Positions 8,794-17,319 of a stretch of DNA of 37,055 nucleotides are shown piece after piece; the first letter of the stretch is position 1; each line of letters begins with the position of its first letter. Location: positions 1 through 37,055 of the forward strand of contig FPAX01000020.1 of NCBI GenBank assembly GCA_900116485.1. Reading direction: 5' to 3'. The translations under genes were made by a program, and so were the position numbers. The notes under the pieces are model-generated. The model was not told where the DNA came from, searched no databases, and saw only the letters and a program-made list of their open reading frames with translations. The stretch is from Selenomonas sp. GACV-9 (GTDB lineage: Bacteria > Bacillota > Negativicutes > Selenomonadales > Selenomonadaceae).

Positions 8794-9111
8794 TCATGGC
8801 TCAGCCTCTTCGTCCATGGTTTCCAGCAGGAAACTCACGGGGCGGAAGCCGTCGTTGCAGGAAATCATAGCCGAACGGGGATTTTTCATCCAGCCATCGT
8901 AAAAGTTCTCCGCACCATGGGCCAGCCCCATGACAAAGGGAGACATGGATTCCCAAGCGCTTTCGCACATGCCCTCCGGCCGCTGCCAGCCATTGGCGAT
9001 ATACACATCACCTTCCTCCATATCACAGGCGTGCTCGATGGGATTTTCATATTGCTCAATCAAATCGTGATAACAGGCTTTCCGTACTATCGTTATCCTT
9101 ACCTTCTTCAT
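8794..9111 (-). CDS. TIGR04076 family protein
   Basis: This 105-aa protein matches the small TIGR04076 family in length and motifs: MKKVRITIVRK start, ENPIEHACDMEEGDVYI, the block NGWQRPEGMCESAWESMSPF, LAHGAENFYDGWMKNP and MISCNDGFRPVSF. Cysteines at about 13, 29, 49 and 85 and the strict Trp/Gly pattern are conserved in the family, whose biochemical role is not established. A GGAGGGA ribosome site precedes the ATG. A possible promoter (TTGCGA, 16 bases, TAGAAT) lies at 9144-9171 on the minus strand, so it is probably monocistronic. Confidence 0.85.
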   Translation of the reverse strand: MKKVRITIVRKACYHDLIEQYENPIEHACDMEEGDVYIANGWQRPEGMCESAWESMSPFVMGLAHGAENFYDGWMKNPRSAMISCNDGFRPVSFLLETMDEEAEP

Positions 9112-9143
9112 GCCAATCCCTCCGTTTCGCTTTCTCTACGTTA

Positions 9144-9171
9144 ATTCTACCACAGCCCTTATCAATCGCAA
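9144..9171 (-). promoter_or_regulatory. Possible promoter for the TIGR04076 gene
   Basis: On the minus strand TTGCGA (9171-9166), a 16-base spacer and TAGAAT (9149-9144) lie about 33 bases before the ATG. Confidence 0.45.
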
Positions 9172-9189
9172 CAACGAAGTTTTCCCGCA

Positions 9190-9242
9190 CAAAAATGACC
9201 GGTCAAATTGACATGTCAATAACTGTCAATCTGACCGGTCAT
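9190..9242 (-). terminator. thrS terminator
   Basis: A 19-bp stem with one G-U pair (9195-9213 with 9224-9242) is followed on the minus strand by TTTTTG. It lies 17 bases after the thrS stop. The stem contains the palindrome TGACCGGTCA in both arms. Confidence 0.9.
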
Positions 9243-9258
9243 GCTCTTACCGAATCAA

Positions 9259-11178
9259 TTAAAATTCTTCGCTTTTGCTGGCGATTTTTTCCTGTACATA
9301 GGCAATGAAGTCGTCAATCTTCATCGTCGTGCTTTCCTGTACGCCGCGTTTGCGGACAGCTGCCGTCTTGTCGGCAACTTCCTGATCACCGACCACCAGC
9401 GTGTACGGCGTTTTCTTGACCTGGCTCTCGCGGATCTTGTAGCCGACCTTCTCATTGCGGTCGTCGACCTCTACGCGCAGGCCGAGGTCAAACATTTTCT
9501 TCTTGAGCTCGTAAGCGTAGTCCGCATGTTTCTCCGTGATCGGCAGGATGCGGACCTGTACCGGAGCGAGCCACGTCGGGAAGGCACCGGCATAGTTCTC
9601 GATGAGGATGCCGATGAAGCGCTCGATGGAGCCATAGACAACGCGATGCAGCATGACCGGACGATGTTTCTCGCCGTCCTCGCCCACATACGTGAGGTCG
9701 AATTTCTCCGGCATCAGCATGTCGAGCTGGATCGTGCCGCACTGCCACGTACGACCGATGGAGTCCCGCAGATGGAAGTCGATTTTCGGGCCGTAGAAAG
9801 CGCCATCGCCTTCGTTGACGATGTACTTGAGGCCACGATGCTCGAGGGCGTTGCGCAGGGCTTCCGTTGCACTCTCCCAGATTTCGTCAGATCCCATGGA
9901 ATCTTCCGGACGCGTGGAAAGCTCAGCCGTATAAGTAAGTCCGAACGTGCTGTAAACCTCATCGAACAGGTCAATCGTATGCTGGATTTCCTCCTCGATC
10001 TGGTTCGGCGTGATGAAGAGATGCGCATCGTCCTGCGTGAAGTTGCGGACGCGGAACAGGCCGTGCAGCGCACCCGAGAGCTCATGGCGGTGAACGATAC
10101 CGAGCTCGCCGAGGCGCAGCGGCAGGTCACGGTAGCTGTGCTGGTGGGATTTGTAGACCAGCATGCCACCCGGGCAGTTCATCGGTTTTACCGCATAGTC
10201 CTCACCGTCAATCTGCGTGAAGTACATGTTCTCTTTGTAATGATCCCAGTGGCCGGAAGTCTCCCAGAGCTTGCGGTTCATGATCATCGGCGTCTTGATT
10301 TCCTGGTAGCCATAGCGGCGATGGACTTCGCGCCAGTAGTTGATGAGCTCGTTGCGGACAACCATGCCATTCGGATGGAAGAACGGGAACCCCGGGCCTT
10401 CCTCATGCAGGCTGAAGAGGTCGAGCTCCTTGCCCAGCTTGCGGTGGTCGCGTTTGGCTGCTTCTTCGAGCATGTGCAGGTATTCATCCAGGTCAGCCTG
10501 TTTCTCGAAAGCCGTACCATAGATGCGCTGGAGCATCTTGTTCTTCTCGCTGCCGCGCCAGTAAGCACCAGCAACGCTCTGAAGCTTCAGTGCCTTGACC
10601 TTGCCCGTCGATACAACGTGCGGGCCGGCGCAAAGATCCGTGAACTCGCCCTGCGTGTAGAGCGTAATCAGTGCATCTTCCGGCAGGTCGTTGATGAGCT
10701 CGACCTTGTAGCTCTCGCCCATCTCCTCGAACATCTTGAGGGCATCGGCACGGCTGACTTCTTTACGCTCGAGTTTGAGGTTCTCTTTGACGATTTTCTT
10801 CATTTCTTTTTCGATATCCTTGAGATCAGCCTCGCCGAGCTGCTTGTCCATATCGATATCGTAGTAGAAGCCATTGTCGATAGCCGGTCCAATGGCCAGC
10901 TTGACGTTCTGGTCTTTATAGAGGCGTTTTACGGCCTGTGCAAGGATATGGGATGCCGTATGGCGCAGTGCCCAGCGGCCATCGGCCTCTTCAAACGTCA
11001 GGAAATCTACCTGGCAGTCCTTCGTCAGGACCGTCGTGAGGTCTTTCGTCTCACCATCTACTTTCGCAGCCAGGACTTTCTTAGCCAGGCTGTTGCTTAC
11101 TTCTTTGACGAACTCGAGAATGCTCTTGCCTTCCTCGACCTCGCGGACTGCGCCGTCTTTGAGCGTAATCTTTAACAT
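9259..11178 (-). CDS. thrS: Threonine--tRNA ligase
   Basis: Charges tRNA-Thr with threonine in the cytoplasm. The 639-aa protein has the full domain set: TGS (about 1-62), the editing/SAD region with HTASH (His73, His77) and CAGPH (Cys183, His187), the class II catalytic core (about 240-530) with zinc ligands Cys335 (MNCPGG), His386 and His511, and the C-terminal anticodon-binding domain. GGAGG lies 7 bases before the ATG at 11178. Regulation is by a T-box leader (11200-11454) that would sense uncharged tRNA-Thr, driven by a near-perfect promoter. A strong terminator ends the unit, so it is monocistronic. Confidence 0.98.
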   Translation of the reverse strand: MLKITLKDGAVREVEEGKSILEFVKEVSNSLAKKVLAAKVDGETKDLTTVLTKDCQVDFLTFEEADGRWALRHTASHILAQAVKRLYKDQNVKLAIGPAIDNGFYYDIDMDKQLGEADLKDIEKEMKKIVKENLKLERKEVSRADALKMFEEMGESYKVELINDLPEDALITLYTQGEFTDLCAGPHVVSTGKVKALKLQSVAGAYWRGSEKNKMLQRIYGTAFEKQADLDEYLHMLEEAAKRDHRKLGKELDLFSLHEEGPGFPFFHPNGMVVRNELINYWREVHRRYGYQEIKTPMIMNRKLWETSGHWDHYKENMYFTQIDGEDYAVKPMNCPGGMLVYKSHQHSYRDLPLRLGELGIVHRHELSGALHGLFRVRNFTQDDAHLFITPNQIEEEIQHTIDLFDEVYSTFGLTYTAELSTRPEDSMGSDEIWESATEALRNALEHRGLKYIVNEGDGAFYGPKIDFHLRDSIGRTWQCGTIQLDMLMPEKFDLTYVGEDGEKHRPVMLHRVVYGSIERFIGILIENYAGAFPTWLAPVQVRILPITEKHADYAYELKKKMFDLGLRVEVDDRNEKVGYKIRESQVKKTPYTLVVGDQEVADKTAAVRKRGVQESTTMKIDDFIAYVQEKIASKSEEF

Positions 11179-11199
11179 GAAAAAACCTCCTTAAAATAA

Positions 11200-11454
11200 A
11201 AAAGCTCCGCCCCTAGATAGGGACGAAGCTGTCGCATCGTGGTTCCACCCAAATTGCTCTCCTGCCAATCGGAAAGCCACTCAGTCTTTGATAACGGAAA
11301 AGTCTCCGGTCTCGCCTACACACCCGAAGGCTTCAGCCAAACAGCTCCGAAGTGGTGGCCACAGCTGCTATCCCGGGATGCTCGCACCAAATACATCCTT
11401 CTCTTAGAGACGCCCTTCTGCCGTCGTGTCTTCGTCTTTGCTTTGATATTCGAT
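11200..11454 (-). promoter_or_regulatory. T-box riboswitch leader of thrS
   Basis: The minus-strand leader contains the T-box sequence GGGTGGAACCACG (complement of 11238-11250). It is followed by a 12-bp terminator stem (11230-11203 region, two G-U pairs) and a run of T residues, then the thrS ribosome site. The UGGA in the T-box would pair with a tRNA acceptor end having discriminator U, as tRNA-Thr has in related Firmicutes. A long Stem I-like region precedes it; ACC in GGCCACCACTT is a candidate threonine specifier, but I could not fold the specifier loop with certainty. Confidence 0.93.
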
Positions 11455-11461
11455 GTTCCCT

Positions 11462-11490
11462 ATTATAGGAGCCTTCCCCGCTCCTGTCAA
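11462..11490 (-). promoter_or_regulatory. Consensus promoter of the thrS T-box leader
   Basis: On the minus strand a perfect TTGACA (11490-11485), a 17-base spacer and a perfect TATAAT (11467-11462) directly precede the leader. Confidence 0.9.
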
Positions 11491-11502
11491 GGGATTTGCC
11501 GA

Positions 11503-11814
11503 TTATTTTTCCGCCATCTGCGGACTTTCGCTTCGCCCCAGCACAGGCACCTGCAACTGCTGGCCGAGACGCAGTCCGCTGCCGTCCGGTGCCAGGCCAT
11601 TCACTTCGATGATGGCCTGCCGCAGCTCGGCGGCCCGTTTCTCATTGGTCGTATAACGCGCGGCCAGCGACCAGACGCTGTCGTTCTGCTTGATGGTCAC
11701 CGTATCGAAATCGCTGCTGCGCAGGTAATCGTTCGTCAGATGAAACGGCATAAACGCCGCTGCGGCCACCAGGACGATAGCCAGCTGAAAGAGTCTTTTC
11801 TTCATGCACTTCAT
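11503..11814 (-). CDS. LysM-domain membrane protein, YneA-like
   Basis: The 103-aa protein has an N-terminal membrane helix or uncleaved signal (about 6-25, LFQLAIVLVAAAAFMPF) and one LysM domain (about 38-92, with DSVWSLAARY and NGL...LRLGQQLQVP). That is the layout of YneA-type cell-division suppressors and small peptidoglycan-binding proteins. The ATG at 11814 lies 10 bases after GGAGG. In Firmicutes yneA is SOS-regulated and adjacent to lexA. No lexA is in the window, and only a partial LexA-like site (GAACATTCATTC at 11906-11917) is seen upstream, so the SOS link is a guess. It lies upstream of thrS on the same strand, with no terminator seen between them apart from the thrS promoter. 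Confidence 0.75.
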   Translation of the reverse strand: MKCMKKRLFQLAIVLVAAAAFMPFHLTNDYLRSSDFDTVTIKQNDSVWSLAARYTTNEKRAAELRQAIIEVNGLAPDGSGLRLGQQLQVPVLGRSESPQMAEK

Positions 11815-11947
11815 GATGCTCACGCCTCCATTATCGAACATATTATTCCAAAACACATTTTCCTCAAACATGTCTTCTCCAAAACTTTGTTCTTATTCTA
11901 GCATAGAACATTCATTCCTGCAATACTTTTTGCGAACATTTTTTCTC

Positions 11948-11976
11948 TTGTCGCTATGTTCCCCCTTTGCTACAAT
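11948..11976 (+). promoter_or_regulatory. Promoter for the 12029 gene set
   Basis: TTGTCG (11948-11953), a 17-base spacer and TACAAT (11971-11976) lie upstream of the first plus-strand gene of the rpiR region. Confidence 0.65.
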
Positions 11977-11989
11977 AAAGACAGAAGAT

Positions 11990-12013
11990 TGACCAGTCAG
12001 ATCTGACCTGTCA
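11990..12013 (+). promoter_or_regulatory. 24-bp imperfect palindrome, operator candidate
   Basis: An inverted repeat with 10 of 12 half-site positions matching surrounds a perfect 12-bp core, GTCAGATCTGAC. It begins 14 bases after the -10 box of the 11948 promoter and ends before the ribosome site, a typical repressor position. The protein that binds it is unknown. Confidence 0.5.
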
Positions 12014-12028
12014 GAAAGGAGTCTCTCC

Positions 12029-12289
12029 ATGAATATCCATGGCGCTGTCATCATCGAACAGGGCGTGACCTTTGCCGTCATCGCTGTCAAGCAGTCCGTG
12101 ACCATGTACACGACGCGCCTCATCAAGACACGGCAGGAGCTCTCGCAGTTCTTTCCGAACATGCCGATCATCCTCATGAGCCAGGATAGCAGCGGCAATC
12201 CGCATTATTATGGCCGTAAGGACATCGTTGATTTCCTCAAGACCATCCGCGTCGATCAGATTCCGTGGAAGGTCTATCATATTTACTGA
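12029..12289 (+). CDS. Small protein of unknown function
   Basis: An 86-aa soluble-looking protein preceded by AAAGGAG. The sequence (VIIEQGVTFAVIAVK, then TRQELSQFFPNMPIILMSQD, then YGRKDIVDFLKTI) suggests a small alpha/beta fold. I recognise no family. It is the first gene after the 11948 promoter and is followed 28 bases later by a small membrane protein and then by the RpiR regulator, so the three may be cotranscribed. Confidence 0.65.
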   Translation: MNIHGAVIIEQGVTFAVIAVKQSVTMYTTRLIKTRQELSQFFPNMPIILMSQDSSGNPHYYGRKDIVDFLKTIRVDQIPWKVYHIY

Positions 12290-12317
12290 AACAAACCATC
12301 AGTCAGGAGTTTTTTCT

Positions 12318-12515
12318 ATGCAGATCATCCATTATCTCGTGCAGGCCGCCTGCTTCTTCTTTGCCCTGCTCACCCTCAACATCGTCTGGGAGAACGTCAA
12401 GGGCTATGGTGCCGAGAAGAAGTACGGCTACTGCCTGCTCTATCTTGCTGGCGGCGCAGCCGTCTTCGCCCTCATGGTGGCACTCACGAATCTGTCGAGC
12501 CGCCTGGTCCAGTAA
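12318..12515 (+). CDS. Small two-helix membrane protein
   Basis: A 65-aa protein preceded by AGGAG. It has two hydrophobic segments (about 5-25, LVQAACFFFALLTLNIVW, and 38-58, YCLLYLAGGAAVFALMVAL) joined by a short charged loop (ENVKGYGAEKKYG). No family is recognised. It sits between the 86-aa unknown gene and the RpiR regulator on the same strand with short gaps. Confidence 0.65.
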   Translation: MQIIHYLVQAACFFFALLTLNIVWENVKGYGAEKKYGYCLLYLAGGAAVFALMVALTNLSSRLVQ

Positions 12516-12549
12516 TCACACGTGAATCCAGCTGAAAGGAGCGTCTGTC

Positions 12550-13413
12550 ATGAAGCTACTCAAAGCGCTGCATGAAAACGAACGCTTTTCATCCACTGAG
12601 CAGAACATCGTCCAGTACATGCTCGCCCACCCCGCCGAAATCGCCGCGATGACCACGCGGGAGCTGGCGGAGAAAACCTACACGAGCCCGGCAGCCGTAT
12701 TCCGGCTCTGCCAGAAGCTCGGCCTCAAGGGCTACAACGAATTCAAGATCAAGTTCACCAGCGAGATCAACCGCGTGACGCCGCGCAAGGACCGCATCAT
12801 CCACCGGCCCGTCACTGACAAGAGCCAGCCGGCTGACATCGTCCGCATCATGGCGGAGCTGCAGGTCGAGGCCATCGAGGAGACCAAGAATGAGATGGAT
12901 CTCGAGCAGGTGACGCGCATCGCCCAATGGATGATGGACGCCTCGGCTGTTGACTTCTACGCCTACGACCAGAACTATCAGCTGGCCCAGACCTCCGTCT
13001 ACAACCTGCTGCAGGTCAAATGCAATGCCGTCGCCCACAACGCCATGAACAGCCAGATTGCCGCAGCCCTCAACTGCGACAAGTCCCATCTGGCCATCAT
13101 CATCAGCCGTTCCGGCGTCAACAAGCGGCTCATCCGCGCGGCGCGCGTGCTCAAGGAGCGCGGCATCCGCACGGTGCTGTTCTCCGTGTCCCGCGATACG
13201 ACGCTTGCCCATCTCTGCGACGAGTTCCTCTACGTCGCTAACACCGTCGACTATCTCGACTTCGGCGGCAGCATCTTCAGCGTCGGCGTGCGCTACTACA
13301 TGGACGTGCTGTTCGGCATCATCCTCTCGCGGAATTTCGACGAGGCCGAGAAGTTCTACCAGGATTTCGAGAACTACATCGGCCATATCGACGAAAACAA
13401 CCGCATCTGGTAA
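12550..13413 (+). CDS. MurR/RpiR family transcriptional regulator
   Basis: The 287-aa regulator has an N-terminal HTH_6 domain (about 1-78, with the helix-turn-helix around TTRELAEKTYTSPAAVFRLCQKLG) and a C-terminal SIS sugar-phosphate-binding domain (about 115-260, with IIISRSGVNKRLIRAARVLKERG). Such proteins control sugar uptake genes in response to phosphosugars. It directly precedes a lactose/cellobiose-type PTS operon, which makes that operon the likely target. A palindrome shared by the two IIC promoters (13539-13550 and 17256-17267) is a candidate operator, though the assignment is inferred. AAAGGAG precedes the ATG, and a terminator follows at 13428. Confidence 0.93.
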   Translation: MKLLKALHENERFSSTEQNIVQYMLAHPAEIAAMTTRELAEKTYTSPAAVFRLCQKLGLKGYNEFKIKFTSEINRVTPRKDRIIHRPVTDKSQPADIVRIMAELQVEAIEETKNEMDLEQVTRIAQWMMDASAVDFYAYDQNYQLAQTSVYNLLQVKCNAVAHNAMNSQIAAALNCDKSHLAIIISRSGVNKRLIRAARVLKERGIRTVLFSVSRDTTLAHLCDEFLYVANTVDYLDFGGSIFSVGVRYYMDVLFGIILSRNFDEAEKFYQDFENYIGHIDENNRIW

Positions 13414-13427
13414 CATCAAAATCTTAT

Positions 13428-13462
13428 GGCGAAACGTTGTTTCAGACGTTTCGCCTTTTTTA
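13428..13462 (+). terminator. Terminator after the RpiR regulator
   Basis: A 10-bp stem GGCGAAACGT/ACGTTTCGCC (13428-13437 with 13446-13455) is followed by TTTTTTATT. Confidence 0.9.
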
Positions 13463-13503
13463 TTGCTTTCTCTAAAACAGCGCCCCGCAATGGCCCAAAC
13501 CTA

Positions 13504-13550
13504 TTGAAAACAATACAAACATCCTTTATAGTAAGAAATGTCTTAAGGCA
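13504..13550 (+). promoter_or_regulatory. Promoter and palindromic operator of the PTS operon
   Basis: TTGAAA (13504-13509), a 17-base spacer and TATAGT (13527-13532) form a good promoter. Six bases later lies TGTCTTAAGGCA (13539-13550), a near-perfect palindrome at the expected start of transcription. The same arrangement recurs before the second IIC gene, so it is probably the binding site of one shared regulator, most simply the adjacent RpiR protein. Confidence 0.72.
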
Positions 13551-13614
13551 AACAAAAAAATACACGGTTGAATCAGTTTTATTGTTTACTAAGGTTAAAA
13601 GAGGGGAATTTAAC

Positions 13615-14985
13615 ATGACAAAACAAGAACTCTTCGACAAGTTCATCGACTTCATGGGACGCTTCGCCGAGATTCGTGCGGTGGCAGCTCTTCGCGATGG
13701 CTTCATCATGACAACGCCGTTTACGATTTGCGGCTCGGTATTCCTGCTGCTTGCCAATCTGCCGATTCCTGGTTATGCCGAATTCATGGCCGGCATGTTT
13801 GGTCCCGAGTGGACAGCACCACTCAACGCTGTATCGGGTGCAACGTTCAGCATCCTCGCACTTATCGCTGTACTGGCTATCACTTACAAATACGTAGAAG
13901 GCGAAGGCTGCGATGCCATCATGGCCTCCATCCTCGCACTCTCGACCTTCCTGATTGTCCTGCCGCCGACGCTTGTCACCAAGGGCGGCGAAACGGTCGG
14001 TGACATCATCCCGAAAGCCTGGGCTGGCAGCAATGGCGTCATCACCGCCATCATCATCAGCTTCCTCGTCTCCTGGGTCTTCTGCTACTGCGAGAAGAAT
14101 CACATCGGCATCAAGATGCCGGATGCGGTACCAGGCGGCGTAGCCAAAGCCTTTGAGGCACTGACGCCGGGCATGATCCTCTTCACCTGCGGCTCGGTCA
14201 TCTACGGCCTCTGCCACTTCGTCGGTGCTACGACGTTCCCGGAACTCATCTTCAAGATTGTCCAGACGCCTTTGCAGGGACTTTCCGATACGCTGATTGG
14301 TGGATCAATCATCGCGGCTCTGCAGAGCATCCTGTTCTGGGCTGGTATCCATGGTCCGAACGTCGTTGGTGGCGTAGTCAACCCGATTCTCATCGCCAAC
14401 TCGCTGGACAACCAGCATATCCTCGACATGGGTATGCAGCTTGCTGGCAACCCGGATGCAAAAATCATCACCTGCCAGATCAACGATGTCTTCATCAAAT
14501 CCGGCGGCTGCGGCCTGACCTTTGGTCTCTTGATTGCCAGCTGGCTGTCCGCGAAATCCCAGCAGATGAAGTCCATCACGAAACTCGCTACGGTACCGGG
14601 CATCTTCAACATCAACGAGCCGATTATCTTCGGTCTGCCGATCGTCTTCAATCCGTATCTGCTCGTTCCGTTCGTTCTCGTGCCGCTGCTGGCTCTCGTC
14701 ATCTCCTATGTATCGATTGCCATCGGCTTCATGAATCCGTTCAGTGCCGTACAGGTTCCCTGGACGACGCCGCCCATCATCGCTGGCCTGCTCCTTAATG
14801 GCTGGCAGGGTGCTGTGGTCCAGATCATCATCATCACGATGGCTACGGCCGTCTACTTCCCGTTCGTCCGTGCCCAGGACAGAGCCATGCTCAAAGAAGA
14901 GCAGGATATGGATCAGTCCGAAGCTCAGACGGATGCTCACTCCGGCAATACCGAACCCGAGGGTCATCCTCAGATTCAGCATTAA
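13615..14985 (+). CDS. PTS lactose/cellobiose-type permease, EIIC
   Basis: The 456-aa membrane permease subunit of a lactose/cellobiose-family PTS (CelB-like). It has roughly ten hydrophobic segments and conserved blocks such as FWAGIHGPNVVGGVVNP (about 235-252) and NINEPIIFGLPIVFNPY (about 325-341). The start is the ATG at 13615 behind GAGGGGAA; upstream in-frame sequence is not coding, because it spans the terminator and promoter. IIB, IIA and a 6-phospho-beta-glycosidase follow with short gaps, giving a complete uptake and hydrolysis operon for a beta-glucoside such as cellobiose. The exact sugar is inferred. The C-terminal 25 residues are acidic and polar. A paralogue lies at 17320. Confidence 0.93.
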   Translation: MTKQELFDKFIDFMGRFAEIRAVAALRDGFIMTTPFTICGSVFLLLANLPIPGYAEFMAGMFGPEWTAPLNAVSGATFSILALIAVLAITYKYVEGEGCDAIMASILALSTFLIVLPPTLVTKGGETVGDIIPKAWAGSNGVITAIIISFLVSWVFCYCEKNHIGIKMPDAVPGGVAKAFEALTPGMILFTCGSVIYGLCHFVGATTFPELIFKIVQTPLQGLSDTLIGGSIIAALQSILFWAGIHGPNVVGGVVNPILIANSLDNQHILDMGMQLAGNPDAKIITCQINDVFIKSGGCGLTFGLLIASWLSAKSQQMKSITKLATVPGIFNINEPIIFGLPIVFNPYLLVPFVLVPLLALVISYVSIAIGFMNPFSAVQVPWTTPPIIAGLLLNGWQGAVVQIIIITMATAVYFPFVRAQDRAMLKEEQDMDQSEAQTDAHSGNTEPEGHPQIQH

Positions 14986-15028
14986 ATATACCAATAGTTC
15001 TACACGTTTTTTGAAAGGAAGATTCATC

Positions 15029-15328
15029 ATGAAAAAGATTATTCTGCTTTGCGCCGCTGGTATGTCCACGAGCATGCTCGTCAAAAAAATGCAGGAAGCC
15101 GCTGCGGCCGAATCCTATGAATGTGAGATTGCTGCTTACCCGACGTCCGAGGCTACGACCAAGGCTGCCGATGCCGATGTCATCCTGCTTGGCCCCCAGG
15201 TCCGTTTCCAGAAGAACAAGATTGCCGAGCAGTGCCCGGGTATCCCGGTCGATGCCATCGACATGCGCATGTACGGCCGCATGGATGGCGCCGGCGTGCT
15301 CAAATTCGCTCAGGGCTTGATGGCGTGA
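15029..15328 (+). CDS. PTS lactose/cellobiose-type EIIB
   Basis: The 99-aa EIIB subunit has the phosphorylated Cys8 in the P-loop-like CAAGMSTSMLV and the family pattern VILLGPQVRFQKNKI (about 51-65). It accepts phosphate from EIIA and passes it to the sugar in EIIC. The ATG at 15029 follows GAAAGGAAG. It lies 43 bases after EIIC and ends 10 bases before EIIA. Confidence 0.95.
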   Translation: MKKIILLCAAGMSTSMLVKKMQEAAAAESYECEIAAYPTSEATTKAADADVILLGPQVRFQKNKIAEQCPGIPVDAIDMRMYGRMDGAGVLKFAQGLMA

Positions 15329-15338
15329 GGTGAGCACA

Positions 15339-15671
15339 ATGGAAGGACTTGAACTCACCGCATTCCAGATTATCTCCTCAGTCGGCACGGCCCGCAGTTC
15401 TTACATCGAGGCCATTCAGGAAGCGAAACAGGGCCATTTTGACGCTGCCGAAAAGCTCATCAAGGAAGGCGACGAGATGTTCGTCGAAGGCCACGACGCC
15501 CATGCGGGCCTGCTTACCCAGGAGGCCCAGGGCGGCCCTGGCAGCACGCTCTCGCTCTTGATTCTCCATGCTGAGGATCAGCTGATGAGCGCCGAGGCTT
15601 TCAAGACGATTGCCCTCGAATTCATCGATGCCTACAAGCGCATCGAAGCATTAGAAGAAAAAATCAAGTGA
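15339..15671 (+). CDS. PTS lactose/cellobiose-type EIIA
   Basis: The 110-aa EIIA subunit is a helical-bundle protein that takes phosphate from HPr. The predicted phosphorylated residue is His77 in LILHAEDQLM, and the family segment HAGLLTQEAQGG is at about 55-66. I chose the ATG at 15339, with GTGAGGTGA upstream, over a GTG nine bases earlier. The next gene starts 11 bases after its stop, consistent with one operon. Confidence 0.94.
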   Translation: MEGLELTAFQIISSVGTARSSYIEAIQEAKQGHFDAAEKLIKEGDEMFVEGHDAHAGLLTQEAQGGPGSTLSLLILHAEDQLMSAEAFKTIALEFIDAYKRIEALEEKIK

Positions 15672-15676
15672 GGTAA

Positions 15677-17119
<1,443 letters not shown>

Positions 17120-17139
17120 TACAATACCCTTTAATAATA

Positions 17140-17180
17140 AAAAATGCGAAACAATGTTACAGTTGTTTCGCATTTTTTAT
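17140..17180 (+). terminator. Terminator of the PTS/GH1 operon
   Basis: A perfect 15-bp stem (17140-17154 with 17163-17177) with an 8-base loop ends in a T-rich tract. Confidence 0.92.
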
Positions 17181-17220
17181 TGTTCTATCTAAAGCATTGT
17201 ATCAATCCAGCATAAGGGAA

Positions 17221-17267
17221 TTGTTCATAAATGAAAGAATATGCTATAGTTATATTGTCTTAAGACA
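17221..17267 (+). promoter_or_regulatory. Promoter and palindromic operator of the second IIC gene
   Basis: TTGTTC (17221-17226), an 18-base spacer and TATAGT (17245-17250) are followed five bases later by TGTCTTAAGACA (17256-17267), a perfect 12-bp palindrome. Promoter and palindrome match the arrangement at 13504-13550 with one base changed in the palindrome. Confidence 0.75.
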
Positions 17268-17319
17268 GCACAGTTCGCACTTATACCCCAATCAACAACT
17301 AGCGAAAGAGGGAAACGAA

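Noticed and set aside
9241..11175. Long plus-strand ORF opposite thrS
   Set aside because: Mirror frame of thrS; no start signals, no known domain.
11881..11960. LexA box controlling the LysM gene
   Set aside because: Only a partial match (GAACATTCATTC) and scattered GAACA half-sites; no lexA nearby.
13426..13614. N-terminal extension of the first PTS IIC gene
   Set aside because: It runs through the rpiR terminator and the promoter; the ATG at 13615 has a good ribosome site and matches the paralogue start.
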